Notes under the pieces: generated by a model
Database searches by the model: none
Told to the model about the DNA's origin: nothing
The model's input: the letters and a program-made list of their open reading frames with translations, nothing else
In this document: piece after piece, positions 1 to 12,205 of the stretch
Layout: each line of letters starts with the position of its first letter
How positions within the stretch are numbered: position 1 is the first letter of the stretch
Source: Pseudarthrobacter phenanthrenivorans Sphe3
GTDB taxonomy: Bacteria; Actinomycetota; Actinomycetes; Actinomycetales; Micrococcaceae
Direction: 5' to 3'
NCBI RefSeq assembly: GCF_000189535.1
Contig: NC_015145.1
Location: 1,054,001 to 1,118,000, forward strand
Length of the DNA stretch: 64,000 nt
Translations under genes and position numbers: made by a program

Positions 1-1
1 T

Positions 2-961
2 GTCCAACGCCTCCAACCATCCGATCTCGACTCCGTCACTCGGTTTAAAGACTTCCAAGCGCTGGCGGCGTTGCGTTTTTCCCAAGCCATCTTCGGCGGC
101 CGAAGCCCTGGAGCGGGGAGTTTCGACCCGCTCGGCAATCCCATCACTAAGCTGACGCATTTTGTGGACCCGATGCGGGATGCAATTCCAGGGCGCTTCG
201 ACCGGAGCTGGGAGTCTGGGTGGGCAACACCTCTGGCGGACTCTTTTGCCGGGCCGGTCACAAGTGGCTCTCCCCTGGAAAGCCTCGAGGCTGATCTCGA
301 TGCCGAGGACAGCTTCTCCGACATCTTGACCGAATTTGATAAAATGCTGGATCGCGCGTTTGTTGACGCAATGCATAGTCCCAAAATAGGAGACAAGGAC
401 CGGTACGCCTTCATTTCTTGGTATGGGGGGTACCTTGGCCGCCTGTACGCCCTTGCTAACGGGATCCCGGCATTCAGGCCTCAGGTGGCAGCGTGGACGC
501 AAGCGTGGTATTTGAGTCCGAACCTTCCGGATGAGCTCGGCTTTGGCCTGCGCACGTTGCTTCGTCCGAAACGCCGACCAGGGGATATCGAATCTGCCTC
601 CCTTATCCCTATTTTGGCAAGCCGAACTGACCCGATCGTTGGAGTGCAATCCGAACCCAAGCTTGCACTCAAGACCGGTGATGTCGAGATGAAGACGTTG
701 AGAGATTCCGAGTCCCTGTTCCTTGTACTGAGCGAACAAGGAAAGGAAATTTCACGGATGCCCTTGGATTTTCCTCTGGTTAGGGAAGCACTGGCATGCG
801 GGCAGGAGCATGCAGGAGTAACCGAAATGACTGATGTGACTTCCCCTCGATTGGAGAGGTTTCGAGCCGCCCGCTTAATTCCCACCCAACTCAATCAGGC
901 TAACTACCGAGTTGTAGTCGGCGCCTCAGACTTCAGTATGACCGTTTCTGGAGGGTACTAA
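2..961 (+). CDS. C-terminal part of a DptF-like or otherwise unassigned defence protein (5' end outside window)
   Basis: The reading frame is open back to the first bases of the window, so this is the last 319 codons of a longer gene; the TTG at 71 is just an internal codon. The visible part begins with RLQPSDLDSV and contains FDPLGNPITKLTHF, then a basic/hydrophobic tail (SLFLVLSEQG, LERFRAARL). No P-loop is visible in this part. The stop overlaps the ATG of the next gene (TAATG), which implies translational coupling. Position as first gene before a 474-aa gene and a giant ATPase gene matches the dptF-dptG-dptH order of phosphorothioation-dependent restriction operons. The family call rests on that order and general character, not on a diagnostic motif. 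It could also be a subunit of an undescribed system. Confidence 0.5.
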   Translation, partial: VQRLQPSDLDSVTRFKDFQALAALRFSQAIFGGRSPGAGSFDPLGNPITKLTHFVDPMRDAIPGRFDRSWESGWATPLADSFAGPVTSGSPLESLEADLDAEDSFSDILTEFDKMLDRAFVDAMHSPKIGDKDRYAFISWYGGYLGRLYALANGIPAFRPQVAAWTQAWYLSPNLPDELGFGLRTLLRPKRRPGDIESASLIPILASRTDPIVGVQSEPKLALKTGDVEMKTLRDSESLFLVLSEQGKEISRMPLDFPLVREALACGQEHAGVTEMTDVTSPRLERFRAARLIPTQLNQANYRVVVGASDFSMTVSGGY

Positions 962-2385
962 TGGTTGCGGCTATCAGCATGATTCTTCCCTTGAATCGCC
1001 CCCAGTATGTGTCTGTACCCGAGGCTTTCATCTCCTCTCTGGCCTGGCGGGTGTATGACCATGGCACAAAAGAAATAAGCGAAAACGGCGTCCCCGTCGG
1101 GTATATGTTCCGTTCGGAGACGTCCGGGACGTCGACGCTCAAGGTGAAGTCAACTGCGCCGGAAGGTGAAGACCTTGGGGACTTCGGCCACCAACTTGTC
1201 GCTTATGGACTTGCAACGAACGCAAAACACGAGATCGACGTGGCCCGTGCAGTCTTAAATAGCGTTGCGGGAGTGCAGGCAGAAAAGAGCAAAAGCCAAG
1301 CAGCGAGCCCTATCACTCCCGCATTTGCCTTGCTTCAGGATATGCGCGGATTCCAGCGTACTAAAAACCCCCCCGATCTGGGCGGAATCCTTGAGGGGCT
1401 GTTTCGGCTGGGCCTACAGGACGGTTCAGGGACTACAGCTGCTGGCCTCTGGCTAAGCGCGGCGAACAAACGCTGCGAGATAGATCCGCTGCTGTCTGCT
1501 ATTGACAAGGCAACGAAAGCAGCACTGCTTGGCGGAGGATACCCCGAACGAATTGAGGAAGCCGACCTGAGGTGGGCCGGGGCAGCGCCCGGAAGTCAGG
1601 AAGGGTTGTACGAGGGCACACCGTTTTCTTGGTTTGCCAAAGCATGGCAGAAGTTGACCGGAGATGAATGGGTAAAGGCTCTTCCTGCCCGAGTTTGGGT
1701 TGATTGGGCTACCACCGTCCTCCGCCTCGCACTTGGACAAGGCTTCCTTTGGGAAGCTGCCTGGTATGAAACTCTGGCTCGGTGGGTCCTCAGCGGAAAG
1801 CGCGGTGAATGGAGTGATGTCAGGGCTCGGGTGCCGGAGATCCTTCCATGGAAGTCAAGTCGTTCGTCGGTCGCAGTGAGGGACGTGGCTCCGCTGCTCT
1901 CCTGGCGTGTGCATCGTGGCTCCAAAATTCGGAAGATTTTCGAAGAGTGGTTGGCCTCAAATTCCGTGGCGCAGGTGGATTTCTCAACAGCTTTAGCTGC
2001 GATGTCTGCAGATGAGGAGCTCAAGGGACTCTTGACGTTGGCCTTGGGTAGCGCCGAACGCTCCGCGGCAAATACCTGGGAAGCTGTCAGATACGCGTTG
2101 CTTACGCGGGACGCCAGTGGGCCCTTCGCGGACTATTACGGGCTTTTGCGTTCGAACGGGCGTTTTCTGACAGTTCAGCCTGGGACGGAGTGGATGGCTG
2201 TTGTCGCCAGTCTTGCCTGTGAAGGACCGGGAAGAACCTCTGACGTAGCCACACTGATGCTGAGCCTCGAAGAGCTAGGGCTAAGACCAGAGGCCGGTGA
2301 CCTGATTCAGCTGCTCGAAAAGGCGGGTCTGGCGCGTGGCAGCGCCGATGCTGATCGCGGCGTCATCATCGAGAGTGCTTTCTAG
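961..2385 (+). CDS. 474-aa protein, DptG-like by position; function unknown
   Basis: A soluble, helix-rich protein without signal peptide, membrane segment or recognisable catalytic motif. It is rich in Trp and Leu in the middle (residues about 200-300, for example FSWFAKAWQKLTGDEW and LWEAAWYETLARWVLSG), which suggests a helical scaffold. It starts inside the stop of the preceding gene and ends 8 bases before the GTG of the giant ATPase gene, whose ribosome binding site lies on its stop codon. The three are therefore one operon and probably one complex. Size and place fit DptG, the small middle subunit of DptFGH. I could not confirm this from sequence motifs. Confidence 0.5.
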   Translation: MVAAISMILPLNRPQYVSVPEAFISSLAWRVYDHGTKEISENGVPVGYMFRSETSGTSTLKVKSTAPEGEDLGDFGHQLVAYGLATNAKHEIDVARAVLNSVAGVQAEKSKSQAASPITPAFALLQDMRGFQRTKNPPDLGGILEGLFRLGLQDGSGTTAAGLWLSAANKRCEIDPLLSAIDKATKAALLGGGYPERIEEADLRWAGAAPGSQEGLYEGTPFSWFAKAWQKLTGDEWVKALPARVWVDWATTVLRLALGQGFLWEAAWYETLARWVLSGKRGEWSDVRARVPEILPWKSSRSSVAVRDVAPLLSWRVHRGSKIRKIFEEWLASNSVAQVDFSTALAAMSADEELKGLLTLALGSAERSAANTWEAVRYALLTRDASGPFADYYGLLRSNGRFLTVQPGTEWMAVVASLACEGPGRTSDVATLMLSLEELGLRPEAGDLIQLLEKAGLARGSADADRGVIIESAF

Positions 2386-3398
2386 GAGACATTGTGGAGT
2401 TGGAATTGTTTGGTTCTGTACTGGGCCGTTGCTTGTCTTCATTAGACACGCTGACAGCGGCATATCTTCCCGAGGGCATAGATGAGGTGACTGCGGCTGC
2501 CGTTGTCCGACGAGCAAATGAGTTGCGACCCGCTCACCCTCCCTTCGCTATACTGGTGTCGGCAGGCGATGAGAGCGACGAAGATGCGCTCTGCATACGC
2601 GTGTCCCCTCAAAACGCCATCAAATATCGCCAAGACGACCGACTCGCGGTGGTTGTAGGTAAACACCCCGATCTAGCTTCTTTCGTGCAGGCATTTCGAG
2701 AAGTACTGGGTCAGAATTTTCCTGAGGGCGCTGCCCAAGAAGTATCATTACAGGCTGTCGCCCAAGCCGCCATCGCGGAGGTTGCCGAATTAACTCAAAT
2801 TGACAAGACGAGCGACTGGGGCTCGGAGCTTGCGGGTGCCAGACTTGCAGAATGTTTCGGGCTTTTAACCGGCGTCCACAAGGAGTTACGTCAAGGCACG
2901 GAGAGCTGGAACACATACTGGTTTAGGCATGTCGGGATTGGACTTACGCGGCTTGTGGAGAAGATCCGCGCCGCAAAAATTGAAACACCAGAGTTGTCGA
3001 TTGACGAAGTTTTTGAGCGGTATACCTATGCCGCTTTTCGTCTGCCTCGTCCCCTCGGCTCCGGTCCAACCAGGTATTCAGCGAAAAAGTTTGTGGAGGC
3101 GCTCCAGTCGTACTGGGCCGATGAGGCAACAATAACGACGACTGCAAAGACTTTGGGCCATATGGGCGGTGAAGAGCTGGGTCCTCATCCGCTAGAAGAA
3201 GTCGACTGGTCGGGGATCGATAACCAAATTGCCGCCGATGACAACCAGGCAGTTGCGCTAGCTCGCTATTCACCGGACGGGTGTGATGTCACTGAGGCGT
3301 TGAGCTCCCTGTCGGATCGTGACTTCGTTGAGCCTCTGGGGGAGGATCTTACAAAGGCGCGCCTTCATATCACTGACTCCGCCGGTAGACCTCTTACA

Positions 3399-3403
3399 AC
3401 TAC
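3399..3403 (+). repeat. Left target-site duplication of the IS21 element
   Basis: ACTAC directly before the left terminal TGTCAG; the same five bases follow the right end at 5546-5550. A 5-bp duplication is in the range used by IS21-family elements and fixes the insertion borders. Confidence 0.85.
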
Positions 3404-3466
3404 TGTCAGCGACGGTCGAAAACTGAGCCATTTCGTGGGTTGAAAAGTGAGCCACGTTGACGTTGG

Positions 3467-5472
<2,006 letters not shown>

Positions 5473-5545
5473 CCACCCAATCGTTTGGAACGGGTGGCTC
5501 AGTTTTCAACCGTCACTATGGCTCAGTTTTCGACCGTCACCGACA

Positions 5546-5550
5546 ACTAC
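5546..5550 (+). repeat. Right target-site duplication of the IS21 element
   Basis: ACTAC directly after the terminal CCGACA, matching 3399-3403. Beyond it the giant ATPase frame continues with GGGCCAAGTGAT. Confidence 0.85.
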
Positions 5551-8500
5551 GGGGCCAAGTGATTCCGGCGCGGTTGCGGTTGCTATCGCCGTACCCGACG
5601 AGAAGTTCAACGCCACCTTGTCCGAAGAGATCCGCGTTCGCATTCCAGTTACGGGCAGTACGTCCCGTGCTGAGCTTGAGTCAACGGGTCTAACTTTCAC
5701 GATTAAAGCAGCAAAGACGTATTGGCGTGGCAACCTGGAACTGGATGACTATGGTGCCCTTTGGGCAATCGGCCAGATTCGACGAGAAGCTAACAAAAGT
5801 GCGTCCCGGCCTGTACATGTTGAGCTCAATGTACCTTCTGGGGACGTTCTTTCCGGCCGATTGAACACTTCGCTTTCATTCGACTTGATTCTGGCACCTA
5901 CGGATTCTGTTGGACTGCTATACCTGACCCTGAAGGCGAAGGGCGCGGCAGGAAAGCCAAAGTACGTTGGCTCCGCCCCGGAAGGTGGGACCTTCGGAGC
6001 CACGCTGGATGGAAGAGCATCCCAGTATCGCTACATCGTATGTGGTGCTTTTGATGACGCGCCTCTATATGAGGGGTCAGAGATGCTGCCACTCAACGGG
6101 AGGACTGGCATCTTCGCTGTAGATGCCAGTCCTGTGAGTTTGGCAAACATTGTCGTAGGCGGAGTCACGTTCGAGGTCCGAGCGGCGGAGAGTCGGGAAG
6201 CACCTCAATCGCCGGTCGTTGCCGCCGTGGGTAGGAACAAGGTATCGAAGGATCGGCCAGCCCTAGCTGTCGTCCAGTCTCTTCGAGGCATCTACGAGTC
6301 GCTTCTCACCGAAGAGCTTTCGGGCAACGAGTGGACGACTTGCATGGGGCACGTCGTAATGCCAGCGGACAGGGCGTTCCCGCTTCAAGACCTGAACGCT
6401 GAAAGTGGATTGTTGATAAACAATGACATGGCCGCAATCTGGGCCAACATTGCTGACTTCCAGGTACCTGATCAAGTGCTCTTCTCCGCGGAAGCGCAGG
6501 AATTCCGTGCCGCGTTGAAGGAGCTGGACCTCTTGGGCGCTATGCAGACCCTCGACGCCGACGGGGCCCAGTACGTTGAATGGCCCTCTAAGACCTCCTG
6601 GCGGCATCTTTGGGAAAGCCGTGATCAGGAATTGAAGCGGTACCTTACGGCTTACGCGGACCTCGTTGAAAAGGCGCGATGGATTGGAGATCCGGCTGGC
6701 GTCTTCTGGGCGGCCTATCCTTTTTCCATCAGTGTTTGGGAGACCGAACCGGCCGCGAAGTGTTCAGCTGTTCTTATTAGTCCCTTGCACCCCGTTAGGC
6801 TGGCCTGGCTGTCGGGCGTCGAATCCGTCTTGTGGAACTCCTCTTGGGCAGAACATCTGGCGGGAACCGTCGAAGGATGGAATTTCCCTCTTCTAGGTCC
6901 AAAGGAAATGTCTAGTGGCCGGATGCTTGCGGTGCCGATGGAGACCGGGGATGACCAGCTGTTCCTAGGATGGTCGATGCTGGTTCGTGCCTCGATCGAG
7001 GGAGCGGAGCCGTTAAAGGCGCCGGACAGTGTTGGCGATCGGCCGGCTCCCGGCAGTGCGGCAAGCGGGCTAAATGCAACGGCCGTTGCGGCTGCTCTAC
7101 GCAGCTACCGGCAAATGAATCCTCATGTCTCGACGTTGACACTCGACTTGTCTGCGTCCACAGAGTCAATCCGCCTTCATGAAGTTGATGATGCTGTACT
7201 AAAGGAAATCGAGGCGTGGACCGGGAGGCCTGACGTGCCGCTGATCGGAGGTGCCCGTATTTGGGACTCTAATCGCCGTTCCGGTGAGCCACCTCGAGAG
7301 AAGATGGCGCGGCTGGTGCGCTCGTCAGAGGGCATTCCGCTTACTTGGTCACGGTATTCCCCCGACAGCGCGAACATGAAGCGGTGCAATATCCGAATCC
7401 TCCAAGATGCTGGAGTGCACCTTGAAGTTCAGTCAGGCCAAGGGCGGAACCTTGGCGTCTTGGGTGACGCGCCTCTGCGTCGCTTCGAAGCCGTCACAGG
7501 CAACGGCTCCTCGAAGTCCACATCAAGCTCGCATCCTACTTTTCGTCCGGAAACCGGGTGGGAGCCCTTTTCGCGAGCCCTCCGGTTATTGGAAGGCACC
7601 GCGAGCAGCCCACAGATTATCTCGAAGCTGTTCAAAGCGAACCTGGTAAACGATTCGGCGGATTGGACCGTGTCGGGCGAAGCGCTAATGAATCCTAGCG
7701 CTATGGCGGAGATAGTCCAGCACTCGAGTGGTGGCAGCCAAATGTTGTGGGAGTGGCGGCCTCCCTTCCTGGACGCGTCGTCGGAGGTCCCGCTTCTGGA
7801 GCGGCGCCCCTTCGTGTCCGTGGCCCGGGTGCCAGGTGCTTTTCGCTCCCAGATCAAGAAGCTGCTTGCGAAGGCACAGGGTGGCAGCGTTTCAGAGGGG
7901 GCGCTAGACGATCTGCTTGGCCAGCTTGGGGCTCGTGGAGTCGGACTGTCCTCACTGTTGGCGATGGGCGGAACGCACGCCTCCGGTGCACTTGGTTTCT
8001 ACCTGGCATTCGCGCTCATGAATAATCTCACCGACGAGGCTGATAACACTTACGTATTGCCTATCGACGCTTGTGATAACTTTCTGAGGGCCTTGGCGCG
8101 GGGAACAAGTCATTCCACGCACATGCGCCGTGCGGACCTCTTGATTGTTCGCCTGAACGATGAAGGCGTTACATTGTCGCCCATAGAGATCAAGTTCTAT
8201 GGCTTGGGTTCAGAGGACACCAACGGCAACCTGCCTGGGCCAAGCGACGCGGCTATGAACGAGCCATTAGACCAGTTGCGAGCAACCCAAGAATTGCTGC
8301 TTGGCGTTAGTGCGAGCTCACGCAGCGTCGCCACCAGTAATTCGGCTGACAAAGCATTATGGTCGAATGGGCTCGCCGCACTAATTGAGGCGGCCATTCG
8401 CCTGCGCCCAGGTGGCAGCGCCGAGCCTGAGGCTTTGGCCAGACGTCTGGATAACTTAGTTAACGGGAACGTCCAAGTTCGAACCGGTCAGCCTTTGGTT

Positions 8501-10225
8501 TGCTATTTCAAACACGAAGCGACTACCTCGGACGGCGAAAACTTCCGGGTGGTGCATTCGATGGAATCGGACGGTGCGCTGCCCGGAGCCGGGTTCGGTC
8601 TTCTTGCTGCAAATGCAGGGCACGCCTTCGAAGCAGTCACCGACTCGCAAAGCGATTTGGTGCGGGAGTGGAATAGTCTCGTTGGCTGGTCCCTGGGCAG
8701 TCCCATTGAGCCGCTCTCCGCAGATTCCCTCAAGGAACCACGCCCTACCGACGCGCGAGTGCAGGGGGACTTGCCAGAAACTGCAAAAGTGGTGGCTGAG
8801 CCTGATCATAGCCACGAGGAGGACAACCGCGTCAATACGTACGCGCCAGATAAGGACGTGGATCAATTTGCTTCCGAGCCAGACCCTCTGGTGTCCAGCC
8901 CGTCGAAGAGCTCCGAAGAAAAACAACGGAGCAACGCCGTTGATGACATACCTTACATTGGTGGTATCCGGGGTGATGGTGTTCGTTTCGGCGTTGGTCG
9001 TGTGTTGGGGACGCTTGGAGCCGCCACGGCGGAGTACTGGCCAAGCAATACTGAACTAAACCAGTTGAATATTGGCGTTGTTGGCGACCTTGGCACCGGG
9101 AAAACGCAGCTACTGAAGGCCCTCGTATATCAGCTCAGGGAGGGAAGCCGGATACATCAGGAGACGCCACTATCGATGCTCGTTTTTGATTACAAACGGG
9201 ATTTCCAGACGCCCGATTTCCTGAATGCTGTCGGTGGAAAAGTCCTGAAGCCTTATCGTATCCCGATAAACATTTTCGCGCTTCGCGAGGGTTACTCTCC
9301 TCTCGCTGCCTACCAGCGGGCGCAACAATTTGCTGACGTGCTGGATAAGATCTACGGCAATATTGGTCCCGTCCAGACAGATCGGCTGGTCACATCTATC
9401 GTCAACCTCTATAAGGAGAAGCAGGGTGGTCCTCCGACGCTAGCCGAAGTGCTGGCATCTTATAGCGAAGGCCAAAAACCTGATGCTGTGACTTCCATCC
9501 TCAAGCCATTTATCCTTGGCGAAATTTTCAGTGATGATGCCAACGAAATGATCTCTTTCGAAGAGATGATGGACGACAAAGTCGTCATCGTAGCTCTGAA
9601 CGATTTCGGTACTGACGACAACGGTAAGAACGCACTCGTGGTTCTATTCCTAAACTTGTACTACGACTACATGCTCAACTCCACTAAATGGCCTTTCGTT
9701 GGAAGTTCTCCCCAGCTCAGGAGGCTCAATTCATTCTTGCTTGTGGATGAAGCCGTCAACATCATGAAGTACAACTTCCCAGTACTAATGAATGTGATGT
9801 TGCAGGGCCGAGAATTTGGTTTTGGCGTTATTCTTGCCTCGCAATACCTAGACCATTTCAGGAAGGACGGACGTAATTACGGCCAACCACTTTTGACGTG
9901 GTTCCTCCACAAGGTCCCGTCGGTGACGTTGAAGGAGCTTCAGCAGCTAGGTCTGCCCAACGTCACGGCCGATATTGCGGCCAAGATCTCAAGCCAAAGA
10001 GTGCATCACGCACTTTACAGTTCCTTGAACTTCTCGGGGAGATTTATTGAAGAAACGCCATTCTTCAAGCTCATAAGTGACGTGGGTGATCCTCATGCGG
10101 CCAAGTAGCTAGGTAGAGCCAAGTAGGTCCAGCTCCCTTGCCGCATCACCGAGCGGCGGCGCAACTGTAGGAGTGATGACGGGATGTCAGAGGTACCTGG
10201 TTAGGTGGGAGAGAATAGGAGCCTT

Positions 10226-11590
10226 ATGAAATACGTTGACCTGTTTTCCGGCTGCGGGGGCCTCTCCCTGGGCATCGAGCGTGCTGGCGGCCAGCTAGTG
10301 CTAGCCGTCGAGAAATCGGATATGGCTGCCCGCACTTTCCATCACAACCTCCTCGGGGACGCTTCTGATATCAGGCAATGGGAGCGATACGTCGCCTCCA
10401 GCGAAGATAACCAGATCGCCTCCCGCCTTCTGGTAAGGGAGCTTAGCGTTCTACTCGCGAACACCGTCGCCATGGAGGACCTCAGAGCTAACGGCCTAGA
10501 CCTGGTCGTTGGCGGTCCACCCTGCCAAGGTTTCTCTCTGGCCGGCAGACGCAATCCTGCCGACATACGCAATGAGCTTCCATGGCAGTACCTTGAGTTT
10601 GTCGGTGCCACCAGGCCGCGGGCGGTGGTTATCGAAAACGTAGTTGGAATGGATAGAAGCTTTGCTGCCGGAGATACGTCTTCCTTCCATCAGCTGCAGC
10701 AAGCTCTTGCTGAGACAGGCGATGGATACATAGTGCAGGGTGTTCACGTTAACGCTGTTCATTATGGCGCGCCGCAACACCGGCCTCGTTTGCTGATTAT
10801 CGCGCTTCGGCGAGACGTCGCTGCCCAACGCGGAGTAACAGCGACTAACGAAACTTGGCGTTCGGGATTTATCGAGCAGGTGGGCCCGGACATTCCAGCA
10901 CTAGCACCTCGGCCCTCCAGGCTCATGTCCGAAATGGGATCGGTGGGCCATGCCGTTGGCGACCTTATGTCCCGGAGTTACAAGCCGTCAACCTCGCATG
11001 ACTACGTGAGGGCCCTTTCTACCACATTCAAGTTGGGGCGCCATGACGTGCGCGAAGGCATGAGGAACCACACACGGCGTAAGCATAATCACCGGACCAC
11101 GCAAAGGTTCCGCCTCTACCAGTACCTTTCAAAGAGCCGGCTTGACCAGCGGATGCTAAGTCATGCAGCCCGACTCCCGGAAAGTGAAGCAAAATTGCTG
11201 CTTAAGCATCGCTTGGTGCACGCGCCCCTGCCAGCGGTATCACCGGATGGCGTGCGGTTGGCGGAGTCACTCGACGACCTCGTCGACCTGGCCCACGGCT
11301 TGGCTACGAGAAAGCACTCCCAGAAGGTCCTCGCGTGGGGCGAGCCGGCTCGCACCGTTGTAACTCTCCCGGACGACTATGTCCATCCATTAGAACCCAG
11401 GGTCTTCACCGTTCGAGAAATGGCACGCTTTCAAGGATTTCCCGACGACTTTGAGTTTCTTGGCAAGGAGACCACTGGCTCTGACAGGCGGCGAGTGGAG
11501 GTTCCTCAGTACTCTCAAGTAGGAAATGCGGTCTCACCCTGGCTTGCCCTTGCTGTTGGTCGCAAGCTGAACGAGCTGTTGTCCGCCTGA
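10226..11590 (+). CDS. DNA (cytosine-5-)-methyltransferase
   Basis: A 454-residue C5-cytosine methyltransferase that transfers a methyl group from S-adenosylmethionine to cytosine in a target sequence. All core motifs are visible: motif I DLFSGCGGLSLGIERAG at the N-terminus, motif IV GGPPCQGFSLAGRR with the catalytic Cys, motif VI VVIENV, motif VIII QHRPRLLI, and motif X SQVGNAVSPWLA at the C-terminus. The variable target-recognition region (about residues 230-370) is long. ATG at 10226 is chosen because AGGA lies 6 bases upstream; the GTG at 10205 has no site. It stands 117 bases after the giant ATPase gene and just before a Vsr-type gene, the usual partner that repairs T:G mismatches from deaminated 5-methylcytosine. 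Recognition sequence cannot be read off. Confidence 0.95.
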   Translation: MKYVDLFSGCGGLSLGIERAGGQLVLAVEKSDMAARTFHHNLLGDASDIRQWERYVASSEDNQIASRLLVRELSVLLANTVAMEDLRANGLDLVVGGPPCQGFSLAGRRNPADIRNELPWQYLEFVGATRPRAVVIENVVGMDRSFAAGDTSSFHQLQQALAETGDGYIVQGVHVNAVHYGAPQHRPRLLIIALRRDVAAQRGVTATNETWRSGFIEQVGPDIPALAPRPSRLMSEMGSVGHAVGDLMSRSYKPSTSHDYVRALSTTFKLGRHDVREGMRNHTRRKHNHRTTQRFRLYQYLSKSRLDQRMLSHAARLPESEAKLLLKHRLVHAPLPAVSPDGVRLAESLDDLVDLAHGLATRKHSQKVLAWGEPARTVVTLPDDYVHPLEPRVFTVREMARFQGFPDDFEFLGKETTGSDRRRVEVPQYSQVGNAVSPWLALAVGRKLNELLSA

Positions 11591-11625
11591 TATCTGGGTT
11601 AGTCACCAAACGGTAAGATGATTTG

Positions 11626-12033
11626 ATGGCGGATTTCATGACGCCCGCGCAGCGCAGTGCGCATATGGCGAGGATCCGATCAAAGAATACTAAACCGGAG
11701 CTGCTACTTAGGCGGGCGTTGCACGCGGATGGTTATCGTTACCGACTCCACGACAAGAAGCTGCCGGGCCGGCCGGACTTGGTGTTTGCTAGTCGGAAGA
11801 AGGTCATCTTCGTAAACGGGTGCTTTTGGCATGGGCACAATTGTCCGGTGGGCGTCCGTCTGCCCAAGTCCAACACGACTTTTTGGGCAGAAAAGCGGCG
11901 GCGTAACCAGGAACGAGACATGCGCCAGCGTCGTGAGCTCACGGAGCAGGGATGGAGTTATCTAGACATTTGGGAATGTGAAGTGGCTGGGGACCCTGCA
12001 ATTTTCGAGCGGGCACGTAATTACTTGGGCTGA
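11626..12033 (+). CDS. vsr: Vsr-type very short patch repair endonuclease
   Basis: A 135-residue nuclease of the Vsr family, which nicks next to T:G mismatches arising by deamination at 5-methylcytosine sites. Signature stretches are MTPAQRSAHMARIRSKNTKPE at the start, LPGRPDLVF with the catalytic Asp, VIFVNGCFWHGHNCP with the zinc-binding Cys/His residues, and GWSYLDIWECEV at the end. Length is normal. ATG at 11626 is taken; the next Met at 11638 begins the conserved MTPAQRS block and is equally possible. It follows the methyltransferase by 35 bases and likely shares its transcript. Confidence 0.93.
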   Translation: MADFMTPAQRSAHMARIRSKNTKPELLLRRALHADGYRYRLHDKKLPGRPDLVFASRKKVIFVNGCFWHGHNCPVGVRLPKSNTTFWAEKRRRNQERDMRQRRELTEQGWSYLDIWECEVAGDPAIFERARNYLG

Positions 12034-12205
12034 GAAATACAGGTGTCGGCTTGACTGAACCTAGGGTTTCTTTTTCGAAGCCTGCATGCACGATCGGTGC
12101 CGGGCGTGACTCTTTCCTCACTGGCTGTACCATATAAGTACTTTCCTAGGAGACGTAGCTTTTAGGATGTTTGGCTACTAAGCATTGAGGTATCGGGGGC
12201 GCGCT

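Noticed and set aside
71..961. TTG at 71 as start of a 296-aa gene
   Set aside because: The same frame is open to base 2 and continues coding-like sequence, so the gene is cut by the window edge.
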